A DNA stretch of 38,409 bases from CAYLMM01 sp964646035. GTDB lineage: Bacteria > Krumholzibacteriota > Krumholzibacteriia > LZORAL124-64-63. The notes under the pieces were generated by a model, which saw nothing but the letters and a program-made list of their open reading frames with translations, ran no database searches and was not told where the DNA came from. Positions within the stretch are counted from its first letter, which is position 1, and the number at the start of each line of letters is the position of its first letter. The position numbers were made by a program, and so were the translations under genes. Location of the stretch: NCBI GenBank assembly GCA_964646035.1, contig CAZYDJ010000010.1, forward strand, positions 1 through 38,409. The letters run 5' to 3'. This document shows, in pieces, positions 27,308 to 34,665 of this stretch.

Positions 27308-27805
27308 ATGGCAACAGCAACCACAGAGGCCGTCGATGTCCGGCAGGGGATGTATCTGTCCTTCATGCTCGGGGAAGAGGAATACGGCCTGGAGATCGAC
27401 AAGGTCCAGGAGATCATCAGGATGATGGACGTGACCAGGATGCCGCGCACGCCGGAGCATATCCGCGGCGTGATCAACCTGCGCGGACGGGTCATACCGG
27501 TGGTCGACCTGCGACGCAAACTGGGTCTCGATACGGCCTCGGATACGTCTTTGTCCTGCATCATCGTCTCGCAGTTGATACGCAGGGGAAGGCCGGTGCC
27601 GATGGGCGTCGTGGTGGACGAGGTCTGTGACGTGCTGGATATCGTTTCCGATCGGATCCAGGACCCGCCGGCCCTGATGAGCGGCGGCGATTCGGATTTC
27701 TTCATCGGGGTGGCGAAGATAGACGATCGCGTCGTGCTGCTGCTGGATATCGAACGTGTCCTGCCGGAAAAGGAAGACGGCTTCGCGTCGTTCGGCGAAA
27801 AATGA
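27308..27805 (+). CDS. cheW: Chemotaxis coupling protein CheW
   Basis: 165 residues from ATG 27308 with GGAGG upstream. A single CheW domain: YLSFMLGEEEYGLEIDKVQEII, MPRTPEHIRGVINLRGRVIPVVDLRRKLG (the most conserved stretch) and GVVVDEVCDVLDI. It links the receptor to CheA in the signalling array. It lies 57 bases after cheA and 22 bases before cheR in one operon. All features are ordinary. Confidence 0.96.
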   Translation: MATATTEAVDVRQGMYLSFMLGEEEYGLEIDKVQEIIRMMDVTRMPRTPEHIRGVINLRGRVIPVVDLRRKLGLDTASDTSLSCIIVSQLIRRGRPVPMGVVVDEVCDVLDIVSDRIQDPPALMSGGDSDFFIGVAKIDDRVVLLLDIERVLPEKEDGFASFGEK

Positions 27806-27827
27806 GACAAGGGGGATGGGGGAACAG

Positions 27828-28691
27828 ATGAGCGCAACCGCAAATGCACTCGAGAAGAAACGGACCGTGCTGACGAGCCGCAACGGGGGTCTGGGCGATA
27901 CCGAATTCGACGCCTTGCGACGGATCATCCACGACAAGGTGGGAATCGTACTCAAGGCCAACAAGCACGCCCTGGTCGAGGCCAGGGTCAACAAGCGGCT
28001 GCGGAGCCTGAAGATCAACGACTTCGCTGAATACCTCGATTTTCTCCGGAGGGATGAAAGCGGCAGGGAGCTCGTGAGCCTGATCGACGCGATCTCCACC
28101 AACGTCACACGATTCTATCGGGAGGCCGACCATTTCGACTTCCTGAAGCAGGTCGTTTCGGAGTGGGCGGCGTCCGGCCGGCGCAAGCTCCGCTTCTGGT
28201 CCGCTGCTTGCTCATCCGGCGAGGAACCGTACTCGATGGCGATCACGCTGCGGGATGCCGTTCCGGTCGGGGTGGACATGAAGATCCTGGCCACCGACAT
28301 CTCGACGAAGGTCCTGGTGGAGGCTCACGAGGGCGTCTACCCGCGCCGCATCCTGGAGAGCGTGCCCAAGGAGAGGCGAAGGGCCTGTTTCACGGTCGGC
28401 GTCGGATCCGAGAGCGAAACCTGTCGCGTGACCGAAGAAGTGCGCCGGATGGTCATGTTCCGGCGGATGAACCTGAACCGCACTCCGTACCCGATCCGGG
28501 GCGTGTTCGATGTCGTGTTTCTGCGCAATGCGATGATCTATTTCGATCAGGAATTGCGCACCCGGATTCTGGCTGAAATGCGCACCCTGGTGCGCCACGG
28601 AGGTTATCTGGTGATAGGCCACGCCGAAACGTTGATCGGCATGGATAGCGAATTCATCTTCGTTCAACCCTCCATCTACCGGAGGCTCTGA
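27828..28691 (+). CDS. cheR: Chemotaxis protein methyltransferase CheR
   Basis: 287 residues from ATG 27828 (GGGGGA upstream); ATG 27816 and the open frame back into cheW are less likely. The N-terminal helical domain (~20-75) is followed by the SAM-binding methyltransferase fold: ISTNVTRFYREADHFDFL, FWSAACSSGEEPYSMAI, ATDISTKVL, and NAMIYFDQELR near the end, then the closing VIGHAETL. It methylates receptor glutamates with S-adenosylmethionine, opposing CheB. No TPR extension. The context in mcp-cheA-cheW-cheR-cheD fits. Confidence 0.96.
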   Translation: MSATANALEKKRTVLTSRNGGLGDTEFDALRRIIHDKVGIVLKANKHALVEARVNKRLRSLKINDFAEYLDFLRRDESGRELVSLIDAISTNVTRFYREADHFDFLKQVVSEWAASGRRKLRFWSAACSSGEEPYSMAITLRDAVPVGVDMKILATDISTKVLVEAHEGVYPRRILESVPKERRRACFTVGVGSESETCRVTEEVRRMVMFRRMNLNRTPYPIRGVFDVVFLRNAMIYFDQELRTRILAEMRTLVRHGGYLVIGHAETLIGMDSEFIFVQPSIYRRL

Positions 28692-28741
28692 GCGACAACA
28701 GCCCGACGGCCTGAATAACCGCCGGCGATTGGAGTCGTCCG

Positions 28742-29263
28742 TTGACCACGACCCTTAACAGGAATCCCCGTCCGGCCGTCTCCGACGGTCGCCTGGTGGT
28801 CGAGATCTCGGATATGAAGGTCACGAGGAACCCCAAGGACGTGCTGGTCACGTATTCCCTGGGTTCATGCGTTGGGGTTGCTTTCTATGATCCGGTCGCT
28901 TTCGTCGGCGGCCTGATTCATTGCATGCTGCCGCTGGCCAACATCGACCCGTCAAAGGCCGAGGCCAGACCCTGCATGTTCGTAGACACAGGAATCGAGG
29001 CGCTGTTGAAGAACATCTTCGCCGGCGGCGCCACGCGGCAGAATCTGGTGGCGAAAATCGCCGGAGCCGGTTCACCGCTGGGCAAGGAGGAGATCTTCCG
29101 GATCGGCCATCGCAATTTCACGATGGTCAGGAAGATCCTCTGGAAGAACAACATCAAGATCGATGGCACCGATGTCGGCGGAACCGCGGCCAGGACCTTG
29201 TCGCTGCGGATGAGCGACGGGCGGACCATTGTCCGGATTCAAGGCAAGGAGGTGGAGCTGTGA
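28742..29263 (+). CDS. cheD: Chemoreceptor glutamine deamidase CheD
   Basis: 173 residues from TTG 28742, with GGAG 7 bases upstream. The catalytic set is present with the same spacing as in Thermotoga CheD (Thr21, Cys27, His44): Thr37, Cys43 in SLGSCV and His60 in GGLIHCMLP. It deamidates receptor Gln to Glu and in many bacteria binds CheC. Here the phosphatase partner is CheX-like instead, encoded two genes downstream. Its stop overlaps the GTG of the HDOD gene. Confidence 0.95.
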   Translation: MTTTLNRNPRPAVSDGRLVVEISDMKVTRNPKDVLVTYSLGSCVGVAFYDPVAFVGGLIHCMLPLANIDPSKAEARPCMFVDTGIEALLKNIFAGGATRQNLVAKIAGAGSPLGKEEIFRIGHRNFTMVRKILWKNNIKIDGTDVGGTAARTLSLRMSDGRTIVRIQGKEVEL

Positions 29264-30147
29264 GCACTCGTGAAGCGATCATGAAAAAGGTCGAGAGCGT
29301 GCCCTCGTTGCCCCCCGTCGTGATCAAGTTGAGGCAGATGCTGTCCGACCCCGAAATTGAATTCCGGGATCTGGCCCGGGCGATCGAGGTCGAGCCGGGT
29401 CTGACCGCCAACGTCCTGCATCTCGCCAATTCGGCACTGCTGCGGGGGAGCGAAGCTATCGGCTCGGTCCATGCGGCGATCACCCGTCTGGGCATGCGGC
29501 GCGTCTATGACCTGACTCTCGCGATGTCGGTGGTCCCGTTCGCCAGCCGTCAGGTGCGCGGATACGCCCTGGCGCCGAACGTTCTCTGGGAGCATTCACT
29601 GGCCACCGCCCTTTGCGCCGACGAACTGCGCCGGAAGCTGAAGGTCAGAAAAGGCGAGGATGCGTTCACCGCCGGCCTGCTGCACGACATCGGCAAGATC
29701 GTTCTCGGCACGTTCGTCGAGGTCGACGACATGCCGATCAAGGGACTTTGCCACAGCGATCTGTCGTTCGACGAGGCGGAGCAGCAGATACTCGGCGTGG
29801 ATCACGCCGAGATCGGAGCCTATCTCCTCGAAAAGTGGGGCCTGCCGGAAACGGTGGTCCTGGCGACCCGGTGGCACCATGCGCCTTCGGGGGCCGAGGG
29901 GGGAAACCAGGCGATCGTGGATCTGGTCCATGTCGCCGACATCCTCTGCACGTCGCTGGGATGGGGTCTCGGCGCCGACGGCCTGCATTATCGTCTGGAT
30001 TCGACGGCGGCGCAGCGGCTGGGTGTTACGGCGGAAATTGCGGACCCGATCATGTGCCGGGTCCAGGGGGAATTGGAGGAGCTTTCTTCACTCGTCCACG
30101 TCAATCGGGAAGGTAGTGAAAATGTCCCCGAACCTGCTCATAGTTGA
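29260..30147 (+). CDS. HDOD domain protein in the chemotaxis operon
   Basis: 295 residues from GTG 29260, with AAGGAGG upstream and overlapping the cheD stop. Residues ~10-205 form an HDOD domain (VPSLPPVVIKLRQML start, IEVEPGLTANVLHLANSALL, and GLLHDIGKIVLG near 143-154). The HD dyad is retained, and WHHAP near 210 supplies further His residues, so the metal site may be partly intact, unlike many HDOD proteins. HDOD proteins are signalling or regulatory; no enzymatic activity is established for most. It lies within the che operon and overlaps the following cheY by 26 bases, implying a role linked to motility or second-messenger signalling. Confidence 0.9.
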   Translation: MSTREAIMKKVESVPSLPPVVIKLRQMLSDPEIEFRDLARAIEVEPGLTANVLHLANSALLRGSEAIGSVHAAITRLGMRRVYDLTLAMSVVPFASRQVRGYALAPNVLWEHSLATALCADELRRKLKVRKGEDAFTAGLLHDIGKIVLGTFVEVDDMPIKGLCHSDLSFDEAEQQILGVDHAEIGAYLLEKWGLPETVVLATRWHHAPSGAEGGNQAIVDLVHVADILCTSLGWGLGADGLHYRLDSTAAQRLGVTAEIADPIMCRVQGELEELSSLVHVNREGSENVPEPAHS

Positions 30148-30508
30148 CGACTCTGCGACTGTCCGCAAAGTCATCGTAAAGGCCCTGCATATCTCCGGCG
30201 TCGAAGTGGGTGAGCTTCACGAGGCCGAGAACGGGCAGGACGCCTTGCGCATCATGTCCGCCAATCGTATCGACCTGGTTCTTTCGGATGTCAGCATGCC
30301 GTTCATGGACGGCGAAGCCATGGTCCGGGAGATGATCGTCAAGGAAACGTTGGCCGATATCCCGGTTGTGATGATCTCTTCCGCCGGCAGTGAACCCCGC
30401 GTTCAGCGTCTGCTCGAGTTGGGGGTAAAGGAATTCCTGCCCAAGCCCTTCACCCCCGAGCAGGTCGGCGAAGCAGTCGCCAAATACGCCAAGGGAGGTG
30501 TTGTATGA
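30122..30508 (+). CDS. cheY: Chemotaxis response regulator CheY
   Basis: 128 residues from ATG 30122, starting inside the last 26 bases of the HDOD gene. A complete receiver: LLIVDDSATVRK acidic pair, phospho-acceptor in LVLSDVSMPFMDG, Ser in ISSAG, Lys in LPKPF. The VDDSATVRK helix start is typical of CheY-type regulators that bind the motor. It lies next to a CheX phosphatase gene (ATGA overlap at 30505-30508) that would remove its phosphate. Confidence 0.93.
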   Translation: MSPNLLIVDDSATVRKVIVKALHISGVEVGELHEAENGQDALRIMSANRIDLVLSDVSMPFMDGEAMVREMIVKETLADIPVVMISSAGSEPRVQRLLELGVKEFLPKPFTPEQVGEAVAKYAKGGVV

Positions 30509-30966
30509 GCTCGACCGAACTGGGCACCGTGGAATCGACGTTCATCGATGTCGCCGAGAAATTCGGCTACATGTTCGGCGTTCCCGTACCTGTGGAGGAA
30601 CTGCCGTCATTCGGCGAAGAGTGCTTCGTCGCGGTGATGAACTTCCGCGGCGGAGTCCGCGGTTCGCTCCTGTTGGCCATGACCCAGGCCGCCTGCTGCG
30701 CCTCGGCCGCCAACATCCTCGGCATCGACGAGGAGCGGATGTCGGATCCGGCCAAGGCCGCCGACGCCCTGAAGGAATTGTTGAACGTCGCCTGCGGCAA
30801 GATCCTGCACGAACTCGTGCCCGGAGCCGATTTCAATCTGCGGCCTCCCATGTCCGAGCGGTGGTCGCATTCGGATCTCGGTGTCCTGATGCAAAAGCCG
30901 GGTTGTTACGGATTCCTGCTGGACGATATGCCGGTGTTGCTGCGTCTGGAACTGAAGGGGATGTGA
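30505..30966 (+). CDS. cheX: CheX/CheC-family CheY-P phosphatase-like protein
   Basis: 153 residues, start overlapping the cheY stop. The CheC/CheX/FliY signature E-x-x-N is present once, Glu91 and Asn94 in DALKELLNVACGKIL, as in CheX-type single-site enzymes. FRGGVRGSLLLAMT corresponds to the usual first beta-hairpin. It should hydrolyse CheY-P to reset the signal. A second family member is encoded on the opposite strand at 32098-32619. Confidence 0.83.
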   Translation: MSSTELGTVESTFIDVAEKFGYMFGVPVPVEELPSFGEECFVAVMNFRGGVRGSLLLAMTQAACCASAANILGIDEERMSDPAKAADALKELLNVACGKILHELVPGADFNLRPPMSERWSHSDLGVLMQKPGCYGFLLDDMPVLLRLELKGM

Positions 30967-30967
30967 G

Positions 30968-32050
30968 TTGACCCTCAAGGTCCTGATTGTCGACGGATCG
31001 GCCATGGCGAGGCTCAAACTCGCTTCCGATCTGGAGTCTGTCGACGGATTTCACGTCGTCGGCGCCGTCGCCGATCCCTATTCGGCGCGGGATCTGATCC
31101 TGCGCCGGTCCCCGGACGTGCTGGTTATGGAGACCGACCTGCCGCGGGTGGACGGACTGACGTTCCTGGGGAAGGTCATGGCGCATCATCCGATGCCCGT
31201 GGTGATCTTCTCCCGGGAAGCCAGCCCCGGCAGTGAGGTGACGACCCGAGCACTCGCCTACGGAGCGGTTTCGGTGCTGCACAAGGGAGGATCCGAAGTA
31301 GACCGCAAGACCCTGATCCGCAATCTGGTCGGCAGGATCCGCAACGCTGCTTCGGTCGACGTGGCGAAGATGCGGCAGGAGCGCCGGACCCGCATGCCCC
31401 GGGCGCAGATCAGAATCCGCACCGGCAGGTATGCGGAATCGGCCGGCCCGTTGCGGCCGCTGATTCACGCCGGCGCTCCGGTGCTGGCGATCGGGGCCTC
31501 GACCGGAGGCACCGAGGCCCTGTCCTCGTTGCTGGGCGCGATGCCCGTCAACTCGCCGCCGATTCTCATCGTCCAGCATATCCCGCGCGAATTCGTGCCC
31601 TCGCTGGCCAGGCGCCTGGACCGGGATTCGGAAATCGAGGTCCGTGAGGCCTGCGGCGGCGAGCGCCTTCGCCAGGGACTGGCGTTGCTCTGTCCGGGGG
31701 ATGTCCACATGAAGATCCGGCGGGAGGGCTACGGATTCCAGGCCAAGCTGGTCGAGGGCCCGCCGGTCAACCGCCACCGTCCTTCGGTCGACGTGCTGTT
31801 CGAGTCGGTGGCCGAAGTCGCCGGGCGGAACTCCCTGGGCGTATTGCTGACCGGAATGGGAATCGACGGCGCCGAGGGGCTGCGCTCGATGCGCGAGGCC
31901 GGCGCCCATACGATCGTCCAGGACAAGGAGAGCAGCGCCGTATTCGGGATGCCCCAGGCGGCGATCGACCGCGACGCTGCCGGAGAAATCACGTCACTTG
32001 CCCGCATCCCCCAGCAGATCCTCTTCGCGGTCATGAGCAGGACTCTCTGA
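30968..32050 (+). CDS. cheB: Chemotaxis methylesterase CheB with a non-phosphorylatable-looking receiver
   Basis: 360 residues from TTG 30968 (AAGGGG 7 bases upstream). The esterase half (~165-355) keeps its catalytic triad: Ser in IGASTGGTEAL, His in VQHIPREF, Asp in LTGMGIDGAEGL. The receiver half (1-120) is altered. The acidic pair in VLIVDGSAM is Asp9-Gly10 instead of Asp-Asp. The phospho-acceptor position in PDVLVMETDLPRVDG is Glu55 (codon GAG) where family members have Asp (LDIEMP). Lys in VLHKGG remains. The enzyme probably removes receptor methyl groups but cannot be activated by ordinary CheA-dependent phosphorylation; Glu55 could mimic a phosphorylated state. The linker (~125-160) is basic. 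Confidence 0.93.
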   Translation: MTLKVLIVDGSAMARLKLASDLESVDGFHVVGAVADPYSARDLILRRSPDVLVMETDLPRVDGLTFLGKVMAHHPMPVVIFSREASPGSEVTTRALAYGAVSVLHKGGSEVDRKTLIRNLVGRIRNAASVDVAKMRQERRTRMPRAQIRIRTGRYAESAGPLRPLIHAGAPVLAIGASTGGTEALSSLLGAMPVNSPPILIVQHIPREFVPSLARRLDRDSEIEVREACGGERLRQGLALLCPGDVHMKIRREGYGFQAKLVEGPPVNRHRPSVDVLFESVAEVAGRNSLGVLLTGMGIDGAEGLRSMREAGAHTIVQDKESSAVFGMPQAAIDRDAAGEITSLARIPQQILFAVMSRTL

Positions 32051-32097
32051 AGCCCTGCGCCAGGACCCGCCCGACTGCCGCCGCGGTATTCCCGAAA

Positions 32098-32619
32098 CTA
32101 CTTGTGAAGCTTGTGGGAGAGGATGATCTCCAGGGAGAGTTCGTCCGTGGTGACGATATGCTGGGCCAGGCACGTTGCGCCGTCGATTCCGAATCCCTTG
32201 CCGCCGGTGCGGACGAAGACCGGCAGACCCAGATCCAGATGTTCCCCGTCCCGGGCGCGGACGGATTTGAAGAGTCCGCCGATCACGTTGACGATCTCGC
32301 CGAGGGCGTCCTCGATGTCTTCGCTTCCCGGCAGATCCTTCACTTCCATGGCGAAGAGGATCCGGGTCAGGACCATCGCGGTCAATTCGTTGCAGGCCAC
32401 GGCCAGCGACCAGGTGCAGCCGGGGCCGACCAGTTCGATGCGTGAGCCGCGCAGGACCCGGCCGGCCTGCCATTGCCGAGGCTCGCCGCGGGTCTCGATT
32501 CCCAGGTCCATCTGCTGGATGCAGATCTGACGAAAGGCGTTGACGGCGGCAGCCAAAGCCAGCTCGACGGCCGTTTCATCCGGCGCGTTGGTCTTCTGGA
32601 TCACGCTGGTGCCGGTCAT
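32098..32619 (-). CDS. Second CheX-family protein
   Basis: 173 residues from ATG 32619 (minus), overlapping the stop of the upstream receiver gene (ATGA), with GGGAG ~10 bases upstream. The family signature is Glu108-x-x-Asn111 in EDALGEIVNVIGGLFKSV. Hydrophobic strands before (CTWSLAVACNELTAMVLTRIL) and after (LGLPVFVRTGGKGF) match the CheX fold. It likely acts on the receiver encoded just upstream rather than, or in addition to, the main CheY. It converges on cheB with 47 bases between, in which I see no clear terminator. Confidence 0.8.
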   Translation of the reverse strand: MTGTSVIQKTNAPDETAVELALAAAVNAFRQICIQQMDLGIETRGEPRQWQAGRVLRGSRIELVGPGCTWSLAVACNELTAMVLTRILFAMEVKDLPGSEDIEDALGEIVNVIGGLFKSVRARDGEHLDLGLPVFVRTGGKGFGIDGATCLAQHIVTTDELSLEIILSHKLHK

Positions 32620-32978
32620 GGCAGTATGGCTCCCAGTACAGCGGACATGTCGCCGCTGGTGAACGGCTTGGCGAGAAGGAAGTTCGCTCCGGCCTCGGAC
32701 GCCAGCTGACGCATGGCCTCGGTTCCTTCCGAGGTGACGAATCCGAACGGGATGCTGAACCCCTCGGCGTCGAGCGCCTGCTTGAACTCCAGCCCCGACA
32801 TCACCGGCATATGCCAGTCGGAAAGAATCAGGTCCGGCGGATCGCGCCGGACGATTTCCAGGGCGGTCGCTCCGTTCTCGGCCTCGACAGCCTCGAAATT
32901 CTTGTGCCCGGCCTCCCGGATCGTTTTGCTCACGATGCGTCGCATCGCGCGGGAATCGTCGACGATCATTATTTTCAT
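32616..32978 (-). CDS. Second CheY-like response regulator
   Basis: 120 residues from ATG 32978 (minus). A complete receiver: IMIVDDSRAMRRIV acidic pair, phospho-acceptor in LILSDWHMPVMSG, Thr/Ser in FVTSEG, Lys in LAKPF. SDWHMP and the DDSRAMRRI start are typical of chemotaxis CheY proteins. The preceding bases (GTGGATAATCC) hold only a weak ribosome site. It forms a two-gene unit with the CheX-like gene, driven by its own sigma-28-type promoter at 33075-33101. Confidence 0.92.
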   Translation of the reverse strand: MKIMIVDDSRAMRRIVSKTIREAGHKNFEAVEAENGATALEIVRRDPPDLILSDWHMPVMSGLEFKQALDAEGFSIPFGFVTSEGTEAMRQLASEAGANFLLAKPFTSGDMSAVLGAILP

Positions 32979-33074
32979 CGCGGATTATCCACGCTTTCAT
33001 TCGAATGGGGCCACGATCAGCCGCAACGGACGGGGATGCACACGGTGACGGATCCCGGTCCTGCTCCAATCTGG

Positions 33075-33101
33075 TTTTCGGCTCCGGAACGGTTTCATTT
33101 A
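33075..33101 (-). promoter_or_regulatory. Sigma-28 (FliA/SigD)-type promoter of the cheY2-cheX2 unit
   Basis: On the minus strand TAAATGAA, 11 bases, then GCCGAAAA. The core TAAA-N15-GCCGATAA matches in all but one position and at the exact spacing. Transcription would start near 33065, ~85 bases before the ATG at 32978. Confidence 0.72.
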
Positions 33102-33369
33102 GCAGTTTCGGGGGGAAATTCGTGATGAGAGACGAAAAGGCTGCTTTGGGCCCGGCCGGCATTCTCGGGGATCTTTCCCGGGGCGGCGCTGATAATTGCG
33201 GGGGAGGGCGGCGGCGCGGCATGGCTGCATCAGCAGCCAGGGGGGCGAAAATTGTGCCGCGCCGATATTGTGATTCGGCGGGGGCCGGGGAAGCTTGATA
33301 TAAATCATGATAAAAGAATCACAATTTATTCCAAGGCCTCGGCGACCGCGGCGCAGAGTTCGGGGGAGC

Positions 33370-33397
33370 TTGCCGCATACGCGAGTTATGCTATTTT
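33370..33397 (+). promoter_or_regulatory. Candidate promoter for the ACT-domain gene
   Basis: TTGCCG at 33370-33375 and TATTTT at 33392-33397, spacer 16; the start point would be ~60 bases before the ATG at 33466. Weak match; prediction only. Confidence 0.3.
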
Positions 33398-33465
33398 CGG
33401 TTGCAAGGGGTGGGAGGTTCCGTTCCGCTGTTCGGGGACGGCCACGATCCAATGGGGGGGTTATA

Positions 33466-33879
33466 ATGTCGGTGAACATCCACAGCGTCGAGTACTACTT
33501 CACTACTGTAGACGATATGCCCGGAGTCGCCTGCCGGCTTCTGACTCGACTTGCCGCCGAAGAGGTCAATCTGCTGGCATTTTCCGCCATGCCGGTCGGG
33601 CCGAGCAAGACCCAGCTGATCATCTATCCCCTGAGTTCGACGCGCCTGGCCAGGGTCGCCAACAAAGCCGGATTGATCCTCCAGGGGCCGCATCGCGCTT
33701 TCCTGATCCAGGGAGACGACGAACTGGGCGCATTGGTTGAAATGCACCGGCTCCTCTGTGACGCGAAAATCAACATCCTCAGTTCCAGCGGGGTTTCCGA
33801 CGGCCGCGGGGGTTACGGCTACACCATGCAGGTGCCCCCGGAGGACTTCGAAGAAGCCGAGCGGGTCCTCGGAGTTTGA
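33466..33879 (+). CDS. Small protein with two ACT-like domains
   Basis: 137 residues from ATG 33466, with a G7 ribosome-site-like run upstream; the open frame to 33307 is arginine-rich with no similarity. Two ACT-like beta-alpha-beta units: ~3-70 (VEYYFTTVDDMPGVACRLLTRLAAEEVNLLAFSAM) and ~76-137 (AFLIQGDDELGALVEMHRLLCDAKINILSSSGV). The first has DMPGVACRLL, the position of the ligand-binding glycine in ACT domains. Free-standing double-ACT proteins usually bind an amino acid or small ligand and regulate other proteins; the ligand here is unknown. It is followed 57 bases later by a small P-loop NTPase and probably transcribed with it. Confidence 0.78.
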   Translation: MSVNIHSVEYYFTTVDDMPGVACRLLTRLAAEEVNLLAFSAMPVGPSKTQLIIYPLSSTRLARVANKAGLILQGPHRAFLIQGDDELGALVEMHRLLCDAKINILSSSGVSDGRGGYGYTMQVPPEDFEEAERVLGV

Positions 33880-33936
33880 ACTGTCGGCAAACCGGCTCTT
33901 GATGATGAACCAACCGCCGGTTATCGTCTGCGAATC

Positions 33937-34515
33937 ATGAAAATAGCATTTATCGGCACTCACGGTGTGGGCAAGACGACTCTCTGTTTCGAGTTGGCGG
34001 CCTGTCTGAAGCGTCTCGACATCAGTGTCGATGTCGTGAAGGAAGTAGCCCGCAACTGCCCCTTGCCCATCAACCGCGATACGACGTCCCTGGCGCAGGA
34101 GTGGATTCTCCATACCCAGGTGGCCCGTGAGATAGAACTGTCGCATCACTACGAGGCCATAGTCTGCGACCGTTCGGTGCTGGACAACTACGCCTACCTG
34201 GTCCATGCCAGCGGGCGGCAGGCCCATCTCGAACCCTTCCTCAAGGGATGGCTGCGCACCTACTCCTTGTTGGTGAGGGTGCCCGTGATCCAACCGCCTT
34301 CCTTCGACGGCACCCGGGATGTCTCGGTGGAGTTCCAGATGGACGTCGATCGGTTGATCGGGGATCTGCTCGGGGATTTCGCCGCGGATTTCCTGCCTCT
34401 CGATCCGGCCGAACGCGATTCCTGGATTCCCACCGTGCTGCGGGCGTTGAAACTGCCGCCTCACGCACCCCAACTGGATCTTTTCAACGATCTGGGCCGC
34501 AACGGTCACGGTTGA
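33937..34515 (+). CDS. Small P-loop NTPase (AAA_28/NadR-kinase-like)
   Basis: 192 residues from ATG 33937. Walker A is GTHGVGKTT (residues 7-15). The Walker B-like strand is YEAIVCDRSVLDNYAY near 68-83, resembling the CDRSxxDxxAY pattern of nucleoside/nicotinamide-riboside-kinase-like ATPases (AAA_28). VKEVARNCPLPINRD after the first helix is also typical of that group. Substrate and role are unknown: it could be a small-molecule kinase or a regulatory NTPase. Its position between an ACT protein and a kinase with a PocR-like domain suggests ligand-linked signalling, but this is weak inference. Confidence 0.8.
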   Translation: MKIAFIGTHGVGKTTLCFELAACLKRLDISVDVVKEVARNCPLPINRDTTSLAQEWILHTQVAREIELSHHYEAIVCDRSVLDNYAYLVHASGRQAHLEPFLKGWLRTYSLLVRVPVIQPPSFDGTRDVSVEFQMDVDRLIGDLLGDFAADFLPLDPAERDSWIPTVLRALKLPPHAPQLDLFNDLGRNGHG

Positions 34516-34544
34516 TCCCGGCCGAAAGCATAATTATTCATTTT

Positions 34545-34563
34545 TTGAGCATTCCCGGCTCAA
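34545..34563. other. Small hairpin in the NTPase-kinase spacer
   Basis: TTGAGC-ATTCCCG-GCTCAA, a 6-bp stem and 7-base loop, following an AT-rich stretch (CATAATTATTCATTTTT). The T run is upstream, not downstream, so it does not look like a plus-strand terminator. The AT-rich stretch may be part of a promoter for the kinase gene. Confidence 0.3.
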
Positions 34564-34665
34564 GTCCGCCCCCCTTTCGACCGATCATGGGGGCGAGGGC
34601 GGAGAATAGCACTGCCGCGGGGGACAGTGCGGCCAGGTCATAGCAGAGCCAATCTGGACGGGGAA

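Larger units (their letters stand above)
32979..33465. other. 487-bp divergent intergenic region without a gene
   Basis: No reading frame here looks like a protein. It holds the minus-strand sigma-28-type promoter (33075-33101), a small hairpin GGCTGC-ATCA-GCAGCC near 33222-33237, a hairpin CGCCGA...TCGGCG at 33259-33279, an AT-rich patch (~33294-33332), and a candidate plus-strand promoter at 33370-33397. No riboswitch or tRNA is recognised. Confidence 0.6.

Noticed and set aside
33187..33201. GGCGCTGATAATTGC, sigma-54-like sequence in the 33-kb intergenic region
   Set aside because: GG and GC are 11 bases apart rather than 10, and sigma-54 promoters do not tolerate that.
33005..33298. 97-codon open frame in the cheY2-ACT intergenic region
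   Set aside because: Gly/Ala/Arg-rich composition, no ribosome site or motif, and it overlaps the minus-strand sigma-28 promoter.
34630..34645. CGGCCAGGTCATAGCA, GG-N10-GC match before the PocR-like kinase
   Set aside because: Poor match outside GG/GC, and the start point would lie only ~10 bases before the ATG, leaving no room for a leader.
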